DNA of 64,000 bases from Stappia stellulata DSM 5886 (GCF_000423705.1 NZ_KE384082.1:680843-744842), one strand, 5' to 3'. Numbered from the stretch's first letter, positions 7,022 through 14,636 are shown. Notes: generated by a model not told the origin, from the sequence alone. Translations and numbers: made by a program.

Positions 7022-7288
7022 ATGTCGATGAGCGCCAAGACCAGAGCCAGCGTCAAGGACGAGGACGTCTACGAGGCCTTGCGCAAGGACGGCAACAGCA
7101 AGGAAAAGGCAGCGCGGATCGCCAACGCCCAGGCGAACAACAAACAGGCGCCGTCGAAAAAGGGCGGTCACGCCCCGCGCTATGAGGACTGGACGAAGGA
7201 AGAGCTCTACGGGCGGGCGCAGGAGCTCGATATCGAAGGGCGATCGCAGATGGACAAGGCCGCGCTCATCGCGGCCCTGCGCGGGTAG
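7022..7288 (+). CDS. Small protein with C-terminal Rho_N/SAP-like motif
   Basis: An 88-residue basic protein starting MSMSAKTRASVKDEDVYEALR, preceded by AAGGAGGA (7013-7020). The N-terminal half (DEDVYEALRKDGNSKEKAARIANAQ) resembles small DUF7218-type stress proteins. The C-terminal half (WTKEELYGRAQELDIEGRSQMDKAALIAALRG) is a SAP/Rho N-terminal-like helix-extension-helix that may bind nucleic acid. It lies in the stress island directly after the AT-rich region and upstream of the DUF883 operon. A GGAAC at 6942-6946 lacks a matching -10. The specific function is unknown. Confidence 0.75.
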   Translation: MSMSAKTRASVKDEDVYEALRKDGNSKEKAARIANAQANNKQAPSKKGGHAPRYEDWTKEELYGRAQELDIEGRSQMDKAALIAALRG

Positions 7289-7323
7289 ACCCGCCACGCC
7301 GGTCGAAATTTTTATTTCCGGTT

Positions 7324-7348
7324 GAAACCAAACCGTCTTTAGGGTGTT
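7324..7348 (+). promoter_or_regulatory. Possible EcfG-type promoter of the DUF883-holin-like-AI-2E operon
   Basis: GAAAC (7324-7328), 16-base spacer, TGTT (7345-7348). One mismatch in the -35 and one in the -10 relative to GGAAC...CGTT, so this is only a candidate. Confidence 0.35.
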
Positions 7349-7471
7349 TCCTTCTAAGAGCCGTGCGTTTGCGCGGCCTGCGGCAGGGACGATTGTGCCT
7401 GCCGCCTGACCTGATTCCCATGCCGCGCAACGTCCTGCGGCGGCAGAACCCAGAACGAGTGGAGCGCCAAG

Positions 7472-7819
7472 ATGGCTACTGCAAAGACTGCATCCGCATC
7501 ATCGACCGCCAACGACAGCGACGAAGCGGTCAGCGCCCGGGAAATCGAGGAAAACATTGCCCGGATCCGCGGCGACATTGCCGACCTCGCAGGATCCTTG
7601 AAGAAATACGGTGCGGGCAAGTCCAGCGAGTACAAGTCGCGCGCAGCCGCTGCAGGGGACGATCTGTCCCGCAAGTCGCAAGATGCCCTCAACGACCTCA
7701 GCGCCGAACTGCAAGGCTACGAGAAAGCGCTGATGGAAGAGGTGCGCCGCCGTCCGCTGCAATCCCTTGGCATTGCTGCAGGAATCGGTTTTCTGATCGC
7801 GGCTCTGGTGCGCCGGTAA
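7472..7819 (+). CDS. DUF883 / ElaB-YqjD family tail-anchored protein
   Basis: A 115-residue protein with a low-complexity Ala/Ser N-terminus, a long amphipathic coiled coil (about 20-90) and one C-terminal membrane anchor (RPLQSLGIAAGIGFLIAALVRR). This is the ElaB/YqjD/DUF883 architecture. E. coli relatives are stationary-phase inner-membrane proteins that bind ribosomes. Its stop codon shares a base with the next start (TAATG), so the two are co-translated. GGAG stands 8 bases before the ATG. Confidence 0.88.
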   Translation: MATAKTASASSTANDSDEAVSAREIEENIARIRGDIADLAGSLKKYGAGKSSEYKSRAAAAGDDLSRKSQDALNDLSAELQGYEKALMEEVRRRPLQSLGIAAGIGFLIAALVRR

Positions 7820-8247
7820 TGCTCACCCGCGCCCTTCCGATGGCGATCTCCGCAACGTCGCGTGACATACGCGGCATCTATCGCCGTGCGAAGCGCAATG
7901 CCGTCTTGAACGGCCTGGCGGCCGTGTGCTTCGCAACCGCCTATGTCGCGGGACTGATCGCCATCGGCGCCTATCTGGTTCCAATCTACGGTCCGGGCGT
8001 CTCGGCGCTGCTGGTGGCTGGTGCCATGGCAGCCGTCGGCACGCTCATCCTTCTGGTGGTTGCCATTCTCCGGCGGCGCGAAAAACGCCGTCAGGCACGC
8101 CGGCAGGCCGCACAGCGGCTGACCGCGGCCGCGGCACTTTCCGTTTTGCCGCAATTGACCAAATCCAAAAGCCTCCTTCTCGTTGCCGCGGCTGGGGGGC
8201 TTGCCTTTCTTCTCAGCCGGGGGCGCGACGACGACGGCGATGCATGA
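7819..8247 (+). CDS. Small two-helix membrane protein, phage-holin/DUF1469-like
   Basis: A 142-residue protein with two central hydrophobic segments (about 31-53 and 58-79), a cluster of Arg/Lys (RRREKRRQARRQ) and a C-terminal hydrophobic piece ending LAFLLSRGRDDDGDA. The layout resembles the holin-superfamily III/DUF1469 partner that follows DUF883 genes in many proteobacteria (YqjE beside YqjD). Its ATG overlaps the DUF883 stop by one base. It probably modifies the inner membrane during stress together with the upstream protein; the exact activity is unknown. Confidence 0.75.
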   Translation: MLTRALPMAISATSRDIRGIYRRAKRNAVLNGLAAVCFATAYVAGLIAIGAYLVPIYGPGVSALLVAGAMAAVGTLILLVVAILRRREKRRQARRQAAQRLTAAAALSVLPQLTKSKSLLLVAAAGGLAFLLSRGRDDDGDA

Positions 8248-8291
8248 TCCCGCGTCATGCAAACATCGCGTTTCGCGGACCGGAGTCCCCG

Positions 8292-9371
8292 ATGACACAA
8301 CATGCTGATGGCCCCGCAACCACCGGGGCGCACGCAACCAACAGGACTGCACCGTCGGTCGCCGGCGATCCGGTTGCCCGCACGGCCCTGTTGATCCTGT
8401 GCGTGATCGTCGCCGTCGCGGCGCTGGACATCGCACAGATGATCTTCGCACCGGTGTGCCTGTCGATCGTGGTCGGCTCGATCTTCGGGCCGGCGGCCGA
8501 CCGCCTCTGCAGGTTGGGCGTGCCGTCCTGGGTCTCGGCCGCATCGATGGTGATCCTGTTCATCACGTTCATTCTCACCGTCGGCGCGGCACTCATGGTG
8601 CCCTTGTCCGACTGGCTGGACCGTCTTCCCCTCATATGGTCCAGACTTCAGGCCCAGCTTGTAAGCTGGCAAGGCGTGTTTTCTTCAATCGGCAGCTTGC
8701 AGGAAGAACTGCGCAATGCCATGGGCCAATCGCGAGAGATGAAGGTGAGTGTCGAGGAGACCTCGGCTGTCGAAAGTGTCTTTTACTTCGCACCCAATTT
8801 CGTCGCCCAGGTTATTCTTTTTCTGGCCAGCCTGTATTTCTTCATCCTGACACGACCGTATCTGCGCAGATCCGCCCTGGACTTCGCCTCGAATCCCCTG
8901 GATCGGGATTACATGTCGAATGTGTTCAAGAAGATCGGAGAGCGCCTGTCGACATATCTGCTCTCGATCACGCTGGTGAACGTCGGGCTGGGTGTGGCGG
9001 TAACCCTTGCGATGTGGGCGCTCGGCGTGCCCTCGCCAGCGCTTTGGGGCATGTTGGCAGGCCTGCTCAACTACGTGATCTATGTCGGCCCCGCGGTCAT
9101 GGTGGTGGTGATGACCTGCGTCGGCCTTGCCATCGGCGACACGCCGCTCGCAATCGCCACTCCGCCGCTGGTTTATCTGGCACTGAACCTGACCGAGGCG
9201 CAGTTCGTTACGCCAACCGTCCTCGGCCGCACGATGACGCTCAATCCCTTCGTGGTGTTTCTCTCCATCGCGTTCTGGATCTGGCTCTGGGGCCCGGTCG
9301 GCGGGTTCGTGGCGGTTCCGATCCTGATGGTTGCCGCCACCATCTTGGAAATCGCCATGGAGAGAGACTGA
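8292..9371 (+). CDS. AI-2E family transporter (PerM/YdiK type)
   Basis: A 359-residue membrane protein with the AI-2E (PF01594) layout: paired N-terminal helices (ALLILCVIVAVAALDIAQMIFAPVCLSIVVGSIFGP), a soluble middle (about 110-165), then helices with NVGLGVAVTLAMWALGVPSPALWGMLAGLLNYVIYVGP and the C-terminal GRTMTLNPFVVFLSIAFWIWLWGPVGGFVAVP signature. Members export small molecules or ions; some act in Na+/H+ exchange. The ATG at 8292 follows GGAG; an in-frame ATG at 8244 would overlap the upstream gene. It is the last gene of a three-gene stress operon, followed by a good terminator. Confidence 0.88.
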   Translation: MTQHADGPATTGAHATNRTAPSVAGDPVARTALLILCVIVAVAALDIAQMIFAPVCLSIVVGSIFGPAADRLCRLGVPSWVSAASMVILFITFILTVGAALMVPLSDWLDRLPLIWSRLQAQLVSWQGVFSSIGSLQEELRNAMGQSREMKVSVEETSAVESVFYFAPNFVAQVILFLASLYFFILTRPYLRRSALDFASNPLDRDYMSNVFKKIGERLSTYLLSITLVNVGLGVAVTLAMWALGVPSPALWGMLAGLLNYVIYVGPAVMVVVMTCVGLAIGDTPLAIATPPLVYLALNLTEAQFVTPTVLGRTMTLNPFVVFLSIAFWIWLWGPVGGFVAVPILMVAATILEIAMERD

Positions 9372-9455
9372 GACGGCATGGCATCCCCGGCAGACACGCT
9401 CCCGGCACATCCGGCCCCGGCGGCATGCCCGACCTCCGGGCCGCCGCACACGCAA

Positions 9456-9479
9456 AAGCCGCCCTTGAGGGGGCGGCTT
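9456..9479. terminator. Bidirectional terminator
   Basis: AAGCCGCCC (9456-9464), loop TTGAGG, GGGCGGCTT (9471-9479). AAAA precedes it, so the minus strand ends the stem with TTTT. It lies between the convergent AI-2E gene and the small exported protein gene. Confidence 0.65.
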
Positions 9480-9510
9480 GCTTGCAGCTCACGGGGGCGT
9501 GTCGGCAGGG

Positions 9511-9810
9511 TCACTCGCCGTTGTAGGCAAGTGAACCTACGGTCACCGGCCAGCCCGTGCAGGTCGTTTCCTGAACCCGGCTGACGCAGCGCACGTGCCT
9601 GTCCCTCACATCGGAAAGATCGACCTTGAGATCGCCTTTCGCCGATGATTTCGTACCCGCCCCGGCTTTCGACGCTTCACCGGTCTGCGCAACCGGCGCC
9701 GTCGGCTCTGCGGAAAGCATTTCCGTGGCGCCGAGCGCGGCCGCCAGAAAGACGCCCACAACGATCGCCGGCGATTTCATGACGGGTGTGCGTTTGCGTA
9801 AAGTAATCAT
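9511..9810 (-). CDS. Small exported or membrane-anchored hypothetical protein
   Basis: A 99-residue protein. After a basic start (MITLRKRTPVMK) there is one hydrophobic segment (SPAIVVGVFLAAALGATEMLSA), a low-complexity linker rich in Ala/Lys/Thr, and a C-terminal part with two cysteines (RCVSRVQETTCTGWPVTVGSLAYNGE) that could form a disulfide in the periplasm. GGAGGT stands just before the ATG at 9810. A GCAAC-N16-CGTT element (9831-9855) may be a weak EcfG promoter. No family was recognised. Confidence 0.7.
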   Translation of the reverse strand: MITLRKRTPVMKSPAIVVGVFLAAALGATEMLSAEPTAPVAQTGEASKAGAGTKSSAKGDLKVDLSDVRDRHVRCVSRVQETTCTGWPVTVGSLAYNGE

Positions 9811-9830
9811 GTCGTCACCTCCGCCAAGAA

Positions 9831-9855
9831 AACGCACAAGTTAACGGATGGTTGC
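9831..9855 (-). promoter_or_regulatory. Possible EcfG-type promoter with one -35 mismatch
   Basis: Minus strand GCAAC (9855-9851), 16-base spacer, CGTT (9834-9831), about 20 bases before the ATG of the small exported protein. One mismatch in the -35. Confidence 0.35.
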
Positions 9856-9991
9856 AGGGAAACGCCGCCAAGCATTCATCTCGTTGAAATAATTACTGAA
9901 AATTCATTTTCGCTCAAAACATATGTTAATGCGGGCCCGGATGGGTCGTGTATAGAGTGCGAAAATCATCACGCTCTTGGAAAGATATTTC

Positions 9992-10366
9992 ATGATATCC
10001 GAATTTAAGGCGTCCGAGCAAAAATCGCGTGGGCGGGCTCTCGTTGTTGAAGACAACCCGCTTATTGCGATGGATACTCAGACACTGCTCGAAGACATCG
10101 GCTTCTCGCCGGTCATCGTTTTGTCGAGCCTGTCTGCCGGACATGCCGATTTTGCCGACCACGACTTCAGCTTTGCAATTCTCGATGTGCAGATCGGCGA
10201 CGACGCCTGCGTGAAATATGCCGAAGGCCTCGCGGTACGTGGAGCGCGGATCGTGTTTGCCAGCGGATACAGCGATGGCGAGGGTCTGCCCCCGTTCTTT
10301 CGCAATCATGTCGTGATCGGGAAGCCGTATACCAAGGCTCAGCTCATGGAGCTTTTGCAGTCTTGA
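9992..10366 (+). CDS. Single-domain response regulator, FAT GUY-like
   Basis: A 124-residue stand-alone receiver: VVEDNPLIAMDTQTLL, phosphoacceptor Asp65 in AILDVQIGDD, then FASGYSDGEGLPPFFRNHVVIGKPYTKAQL. The F-A-S/T-G-Y motif before the conserved Lys (GKPYT) resembles the FAT GUY receivers (SdrG, MrrA) that pass phosphate between HWE kinases and PhyR in the alphaproteobacterial general stress response. The ATG at 9992 has GGAAAG at 9979-9984; a TTG 15 bases upstream is less likely. Its stop lies inside a bidirectional hairpin. The receiver call is certain; the FAT GUY assignment is an inference from the motif and the location. Confidence 0.85.
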   Translation: MISEFKASEQKSRGRALVVEDNPLIAMDTQTLLEDIGFSPVIVLSSLSAGHADFADHDFSFAILDVQIGDDACVKYAEGLAVRGARIVFASGYSDGEGLPPFFRNHVVIGKPYTKAQLMELLQS

Positions 10367-10385
10367 ACCGCGGCGCTGCGGTTCA
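10364..10385. terminator. Hairpin formed by two facing stop codons
   Basis: TGAACCGC (10364-10371), loop GGCGCT, GCGGTTCA (10378-10385). The TGA of the response regulator is in the left arm and the TGA of the Crp/Fnr gene, on the other strand, is in the right arm. Confidence 0.6.
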
Positions 10386-11129
10386 GATCAACGGGCGCTG
10401 TCCGTCGCCCTCGGGTTCATAGGCGGCCACAGCTTCCAGCCCGCTCCTGTCGAGGATCTGGATGCGCTCGCTGCGCCAGCTGATCAACTTCCGCATCTGC
10501 ATCTTCTTGAGTGTCCGGTTGGTGTGCACGGGCGTTATCCCCAAGGCGTCCGACAGGTGTTCTTGCGTGAAGGGCGCGTCGAAGGTCTGGTTTCCGGCGT
10601 AGCCGGCCACTTTTGCCCGTTCATAAAGATGAATGATAAGATAGGCGAGCCTCTCAAATGCATTGCGCCGGCCGATGCTCAAAAGATGACCGTCCACCAT
10701 TTGCTCCTCCCGCGCGGCCATCCACGTCATGGAATAGGCGAGCGTCGGATACTCCTTGAAAATGGACCAGACCTTGTCTCTTTGAAAAACGCACAGCGTC
10801 GTGCGGGTCAAAGCCGTCACCGTGTGTTGCATTTCGCTCAAGATGGCCAGTTGCAGACCGAGCAGGTCTCCGGGAAAGGCGAAATTGAGGATCTGCCGCC
10901 TCCCGTCCACCAGGGACTTGTGGCGGAATGCCCAGCCGTCGAGAATGGTGTAGAGATGAGGGGTCTTGTTTTCTTCCAAAAGAATAGTCGAACCGGGGTC
11001 GACAGTCAGTTCGCCGGTCTTGAACCTGGAGACGAAGTTCAATTCGTTCTCGTCAAGGGGCCGGAAGATAGACTGTTTGCGCAGCGGGCATCTATGACAC
11101 TCCGTCTGCGAGGCCCGGTCGTCTGACAT
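10383..11129 (-). CDS. Crp/Fnr-family transcriptional regulator
   Basis: A 248-residue regulator with a cyclic-nucleotide-binding-like domain (about 20-140: PGSTILLEENKTPHLYTILDGWAFRHKSLVDGRRQILNFAFPGDLLGL) and a C-terminal winged helix (FTQEHLSDALGITPVHTNRTLKKMQMRKLI). The N-terminus has only two close cysteines (TECHRCPLRK) and a third in TTLCVF, so an Fnr-type 4Fe-4S cluster is not clearly supported. The ATG at 11129 is preferred over an upstream in-frame start because GGAG lies before it. Its target and signal are unknown. It is convergent with the FAT GUY-like receiver. Confidence 0.88.
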   Translation of the reverse strand: MSDDRASQTECHRCPLRKQSIFRPLDENELNFVSRFKTGELTVDPGSTILLEENKTPHLYTILDGWAFRHKSLVDGRRQILNFAFPGDLLGLQLAILSEMQHTVTALTRTTLCVFQRDKVWSIFKEYPTLAYSMTWMAAREEQMVDGHLLSIGRRNAFERLAYLIIHLYERAKVAGYAGNQTFDAPFTQEHLSDALGITPVHTNRTLKKMQMRKLISWRSERIQILDRSGLEAVAAYEPEGDGQRPLI

Positions 11130-11228
11130 ATCGGTTACTCTCCGGCGTGTCGGGATCAGCGCACAAAAATGGCTGCGGCAGGGAACTGCCGCAGCCATGT
11201 CCATCATTGCCGGAAGGCACCGCCATGG

Positions 11229-11429
11229 CTAGCCATTTTTGTTTTCGTGCCGCCCCTCGACCCGTGTCGCACCGGCGGGACGCTCGAACGCGCGCTTCTT
11301 GTGATCGCGGGTCCCCACCTCCCTTTGCAAATTGCCGCCGGACCGGTTTCCCTGGCTGCGGACGTTTTCCGCAAGCGTCAAAGGGTCTTCCAGTTTCGCC
11401 TGGCGTTCGCCCTTGGATTTCTCTGACAT
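11229..11429 (-). CDS. Small charged hypothetical protein under an EcfG promoter
   Basis: A 66-residue hydrophilic protein: MSEKSKGERQAKLEDPLTLA at the start and GATRVEGRHENKNG at the end, with no membrane segment. AGGAGCTTCCC stands in front of the ATG at 11429. The sequence is rich in Arg, Lys, Glu and Gly and is probably disordered, like many small stress proteins. No family was recognised. A perfect EcfG promoter at 11455-11479, about 26 bases upstream of the start, is strong support that this is a real stress gene; it is divergent from the amidoligase operon. Confidence 0.7.
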   Translation of the reverse strand: MSEKSKGERQAKLEDPLTLAENVRSQGNRSGGNLQREVGTRDHKKRAFERPAGATRVEGRHENKNG

Positions 11430-11454
11430 GGGAAGCTCCTTTCCAAACAGGGCA

Positions 11455-11479
11455 AACGCGCGCCGTTGAAAAACGTTCC
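11455..11479 (-). promoter_or_regulatory. EcfG-type promoter of the 66-residue protein gene
   Basis: Minus strand GGAAC (11479-11475), 16-base spacer, CGTT (11458-11455). Perfect consensus. Confidence 0.75.
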
Positions 11480-11578
11480 CGATCTCAAGCGGAAGCGGCA
11501 TGATCGTGTGCGTCGACGGATGTCGATCGTTCATCCGGCATGAGCAGACCCGCCGGCGCTTTTTTTGCGAACCGCCAT

Positions 11579-11603
11579 GGAACCAAACCCGCCTTCGCAC
11601 GTT
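11579..11603 (+). promoter_or_regulatory. EcfG-type promoter of the amidoligase operon
   Basis: GGAAC (11579-11583), 16-base spacer, CGTT (11600-11603), 29 bases before the ATG at 11632. Perfect consensus. Confidence 0.75.
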
Positions 11604-11631
11604 GGCTTGGCAAAGCGAAGTGGTATCAACC

Positions 11632-12624
11632 ATGACCCGGGAGCATGATCACGTGTCTTTCCAAGGAGAGGCTTGCGCCAGCAAAACGGCGCGCGGCACT
11701 GATAGCGGCACGTCTCCGCACGAAAGACGGGTGGGCATCGAGGTCGAGTTCGGCGGGCTGAATGCCCGCGAGGCAACCTGCGTGATTCAGGATCTTCTGG
11801 GTGGCGAAATTGTCGAGACGGATGCCCATCGCTACGATGTGAAGGACACCGATCTTGGCGATATCCGCATCGAGCTGGACAGCAAATATGTCCACAGCAG
11901 CGAAAAAGCATCCGCGCTGGAAAAAAAGGTCCGCCGGTTTGCCGGCGACGTCTCCGGACCGGTCGTTCCCACGGAGCTGATCACGGAGCCCTTGCCGGTG
12001 TCCTCGATTGCCAGGGTGGACCACCTTCTTGACAATCTTGCGCAAGCCGGTGCCGTCGGCACCGAGCAGCCTCACCTTGCCTGCGGCGTGCATCTCAACA
12101 TCGAATGGACCGAGACCGGTGTCGGTTCCATCATGCGGGTTCTGCAGGCCTATCTGCTGATGGCTCCCGCCCTTCGCGCCGATATCGAGCCCGACACGAC
12201 CAGGACCCTCCTGCCCTTCATCGGCCGCTTTCCAAGGGACTATCAGGCAAAGGTCCTGGATCTCGACTACGACCCGGATTTCCGGCAATTCGTCGCCGAT
12301 TACTGTCTGGCCAATCCGTCGAAAAACCGCGAGCTGGACCTTTTGCCGCTGCTTGCCTCGATCGATGAAAAAGCGGTTGAGCACGCGCTGGGGGAAAAGC
12401 CGACGGCGATCCGCCCGACGTTTCACTACCGCTTGCCCAATTCGCTTATCGGCGTCGCGGACTGGTCGATTGCCCGGGAATGGGAGCGGTGGCTGCGCGT
12501 GGAGGCGCTGGCCGCCGACGAACGCCGCCTCCGCGATGGCTTGAAAGAGTTCCGAGACCGCCACGAAACGGACGACGCCCTGGGAACACTCAAGCGAATG
12601 TTCGCCGACGTTATTGGCAAGTGA
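11632..12624 (+). CDS. Amidoligase-family enzyme (PF12224)
   Basis: A 330-residue protein with the features of the Amidoligase_2 family, which shares the glutamine-synthetase/GCS fold and joins a carboxylate to an amine using ATP. The opening strand RRVGIEVEFGGLNAREATCV carries the family Glu pair. RIELDSKYV and ACGVHLNIEW (His/Asn) follow, then the YRLPNSLIGVADWSIAREWERW C-terminal part. It is the first gene of a two-gene operon with a class I amidotransferase; that pairing is a known conserved neighbourhood of this family. A perfect EcfG promoter precedes it. The substrate (peptide, polyamine or cell-wall piece) is unknown. Confidence 0.8.
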   Translation: MTREHDHVSFQGEACASKTARGTDSGTSPHERRVGIEVEFGGLNAREATCVIQDLLGGEIVETDAHRYDVKDTDLGDIRIELDSKYVHSSEKASALEKKVRRFAGDVSGPVVPTELITEPLPVSSIARVDHLLDNLAQAGAVGTEQPHLACGVHLNIEWTETGVGSIMRVLQAYLLMAPALRADIEPDTTRTLLPFIGRFPRDYQAKVLDLDYDPDFRQFVADYCLANPSKNRELDLLPLLASIDEKAVEHALGEKPTAIRPTFHYRLPNSLIGVADWSIAREWERWLRVEALAADERRLRDGLKEFRDRHETDDALGTLKRMFADVIGK

Positions 12625-12625
12625 C

Positions 12626-13333
12626 GTGACGGTACGGATCGGCGTTTCGACATCGGTGCGCGGCGGATGGCGGTCATTCCTGGCCATTCGCTTCGCGCTC
12701 TGGCGTGCCGGCGCAAAGGCCGTCCGCATCACCGCCGACCGGCCACGCGCGATCGACAGCCTGGACGGGCTTGTCGCGGGCGGAGGAGACGACATCAGCG
12801 CAACGCTTTACGGGGGCGAGTTGATGCCCGACGTGCGGATCGATCCGAAACGCGATGCGCTGGAAATGCAGCTGATCCGCTCCGCCGTGTCCGACCGGGT
12901 CCCGGTGCTCGGCATCTGCCGGGGCTCGCAGATGATCAACATCACCTTCGGCGGGACGCTGCATGTCGACATCCAGACCGTCTTCAAGGATGCGCCGCGG
13001 CTTCGCACCGTGCTCCCGCGCAAGACGATCACGGTCTCGCAAGGCTCGCTGCTGGCGTCCGTCCTCGGGCGCGACAGGTGCAAGGTCAATGCGCTCCATC
13101 ATCAGTCGGTGAAGGATCTCGCCCCCGGACTGCGGATCAGTGCAAGGGACGAGTTCGACATCGTCCAGGCGATCGAGACAGACGCCGGCCCGCCCGTGCT
13201 CGGGGTTCAATGGCATCCGGAACTCATGCCCTTCACCCCCAGACAGAAGAGGCTGTTCGCCTGGCTCGTGCGGCAGGCCGACGAACGTCGTGCGTTGCGC
13301 GACACCGCCCGCGCCGCCCCCGCACCGGCCTGA
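12626..13333 (+). CDS. Class I glutamine amidotransferase-like protein (peptidase C26 / gamma-glutamyl hydrolase group)
   Basis: A 235-residue GATase-I fold protein starting VTVRIGVSTSVRGGWRSFLAIRFALW. It has the SLDGLVAGGGDDISATLYGG motif of the PuuD/gamma-Glu-GABA hydrolase branch. The nucleophile is Cys98 in GICRGSQMINITFGG and the rest of the triad is His197/Glu199 in GVQWHPELMPF. The GTG start at 12626 gives the usual family N-terminus; a TTG at 12614, overlapping the amidoligase, is the alternative. Partnered with the amidoligase it may supply ammonia from glutamine or remove a gamma-glutamyl group from the product. Both are inferences. Confidence 0.82.
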   Translation: MTVRIGVSTSVRGGWRSFLAIRFALWRAGAKAVRITADRPRAIDSLDGLVAGGGDDISATLYGGELMPDVRIDPKRDALEMQLIRSAVSDRVPVLGICRGSQMINITFGGTLHVDIQTVFKDAPRLRTVLPRKTITVSQGSLLASVLGRDRCKVNALHHQSVKDLAPGLRISARDEFDIVQAIETDAGPPVLGVQWHPELMPFTPRQKRLFAWLVRQADERRALRDTARAAPAPA

Positions 13334-13411
13334 CAAAACCGCTGAAGCGGACAGCAGGCCGATGCGGGAAGACAGCGGGCAATCTGCGGGCTTTCGGGAC
13401 TGCCGTCTTCC

Positions 13412-13443
13412 GGGACGGTGATGGCATGCGCGCATGCCGTCCC
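13412..13443. terminator. Imperfect hairpin between convergent genes
   Basis: GGGAC (13412-13416) and GTCCC (13439-13443) enclose the 16-base perfect palindrome GGCATGCGCGCATGCC (13423-13438), with a six-base bulge on one side. It lies between the amidotransferase gene and the LysR gene. Termination is inferred from position only. Confidence 0.35.
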
Positions 13444-13518
13444 CGTGCTGTCCGCCAGGATGTTGCCCTTCGCACCGGCGAAATCGTCCCGATCGGTCTT
13501 TCCCCTTTCGGGGGCGGG

Positions 13519-14463
13519 TCAGGAGCCTCCACTGAGCGCCTGTATCTCGGCGATTTCGTCCATCAGCCACTTCCTGAACACGTCCACATAGGACGTGGCG
13601 GCAATGATATCTTCGGCGCACACGAACTTGTAGGACAGCGGCGGGCGGATGTAGCTTTCGGAAATCACGAAGATCCGCCCCGCATTCACGTCCTGGTCGA
13701 TCAGCGAACGGTCCGCGAGCGCAATCCCCTGGCCGGAGCGGACGACCTCGATGATCGTGTGCTGATCGTCGAAAACGAGATTGGGGTGATCGCCGCCGGT
13801 CTCGATATCTTCCTGACCGAGCCAGCTTTCCCAGTCCTTCAGGTCGCGATAGTTCAAACGGGTGATATCGGGGCGACGCAGCAAATCCATCGGGTTCTCG
13901 ACGCTCTTGATGAGATCTCCGCTGCAGACGGGCACCAGCTTTTCCCTGAGCAATTCGAACGAATGCGTGCCGGCGGGCGCTTCGTCGCAATACTCTATGA
14001 ATACGTCATTGGGTCCGGGCGAGGAGGCATTCGACCGGACATTGTTCAAATGCAGCTGCAGTCCCGGATTGTCATTCATGAAGTCCGAAATCCGCGGAGC
14101 GATCACTTTCAGGGCGAAGAATGGCCCCGCACTGACGTTGAGGGTCTTTGTGTCGCGGATCCTCCGGATGAGCGACAGCGTCTCGCTGATCTCGTCGAGC
14201 GCGCGTTTGCAGGTTTCCTTCAGCAGGATCCCCTGAGGGGTCAGCGACACGCCCGTCTTGCCACGCACGAAAACGCGAACGCCGAGCTTTTCTTCAAGAA
14301 GCTTGATCTGATGGCTGACCGCGCCCTGGCTGACGGACAGTTCGTCGGCGGCTTTCGTGAAGCTCAAATGATGGGCGACCGCTTCAAAAGCGCGTATCGC
14401 CTTCAGGCTCGGGATCCGCTTCCGGTCGGACCGGCGATGCTCCATATCATTAATTTTTTTCAT
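13519..14463 (-). CDS. LysR-family transcriptional regulator (GcvA-like)
   Basis: A 314-residue LysR protein. The winged helix lies at about residues 18-78 (PSLKAIRAFEAVAHHLSFTKAADELSVSQGAVSHQIKLLEEKLGVRVFVR), followed by a linker helix and a periplasmic-binding-like effector domain (about 105-300). The GcvA-type opening (SLKAIRAFEAVAHHLSFTKAA) is typical of amino-acid gene regulators. It is divergent from the amino acid ABC importer and most likely controls it. A second in-frame ATG at 14445 (MEHRRSDRK) could be the true start. The effector is unknown; an imported amino acid is a reasonable guess. Confidence 0.92.
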   Translation of the reverse strand: MKKINDMEHRRSDRKRIPSLKAIRAFEAVAHHLSFTKAADELSVSQGAVSHQIKLLEEKLGVRVFVRGKTGVSLTPQGILLKETCKRALDEISETLSLIRRIRDTKTLNVSAGPFFALKVIAPRISDFMNDNPGLQLHLNNVRSNASSPGPNDVFIEYCDEAPAGTHSFELLREKLVPVCSGDLIKSVENPMDLLRRPDITRLNYRDLKDWESWLGQEDIETGGDHPNLVFDDQHTIIEVVRSGQGIALADRSLIDQDVNAGRIFVISESYIRPPLSYKFVCAEDIIAATSYVDVFRKWLMDEIAEIQALSGGS

Positions 14464-14636
14464 GCCATGTAATAATTCTTTTGCATTGTTTGATCAATCA
14501 ACACGCGGATATTTTCACAAAACACGCTGGCTTATCCCGCCAGTGAAAATAAAAAAATTATTCGGCGCAGACGCAAACGGATAATGACGTCAACGGGCAA
14601 ACCTTGCCCAGGCAGCCACGGTGGAGGAAACCAAAT
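14464..14636. promoter_or_regulatory. Divergent promoter region between the LysR gene and the amino acid ABC operon
   Basis: This 173-base spacer is AT rich near 14464-14515 and holds the palindrome TTGATCAA (14490s) within TTTGATCAATCAA, suitable for LysR binding. Near 14527-14543, CTGGC/GCCAG can form a short stem followed by an A/T tract. No firm -35/-10 pair was identified. Confidence 0.35.

Noticed and set aside
10383-11129. Fnr-type oxygen sensing
   Set aside because: Only two closely spaced N-terminal cysteines and one isolated cysteine are seen; the four-cysteine pattern of an Fe-S Fnr is missing.
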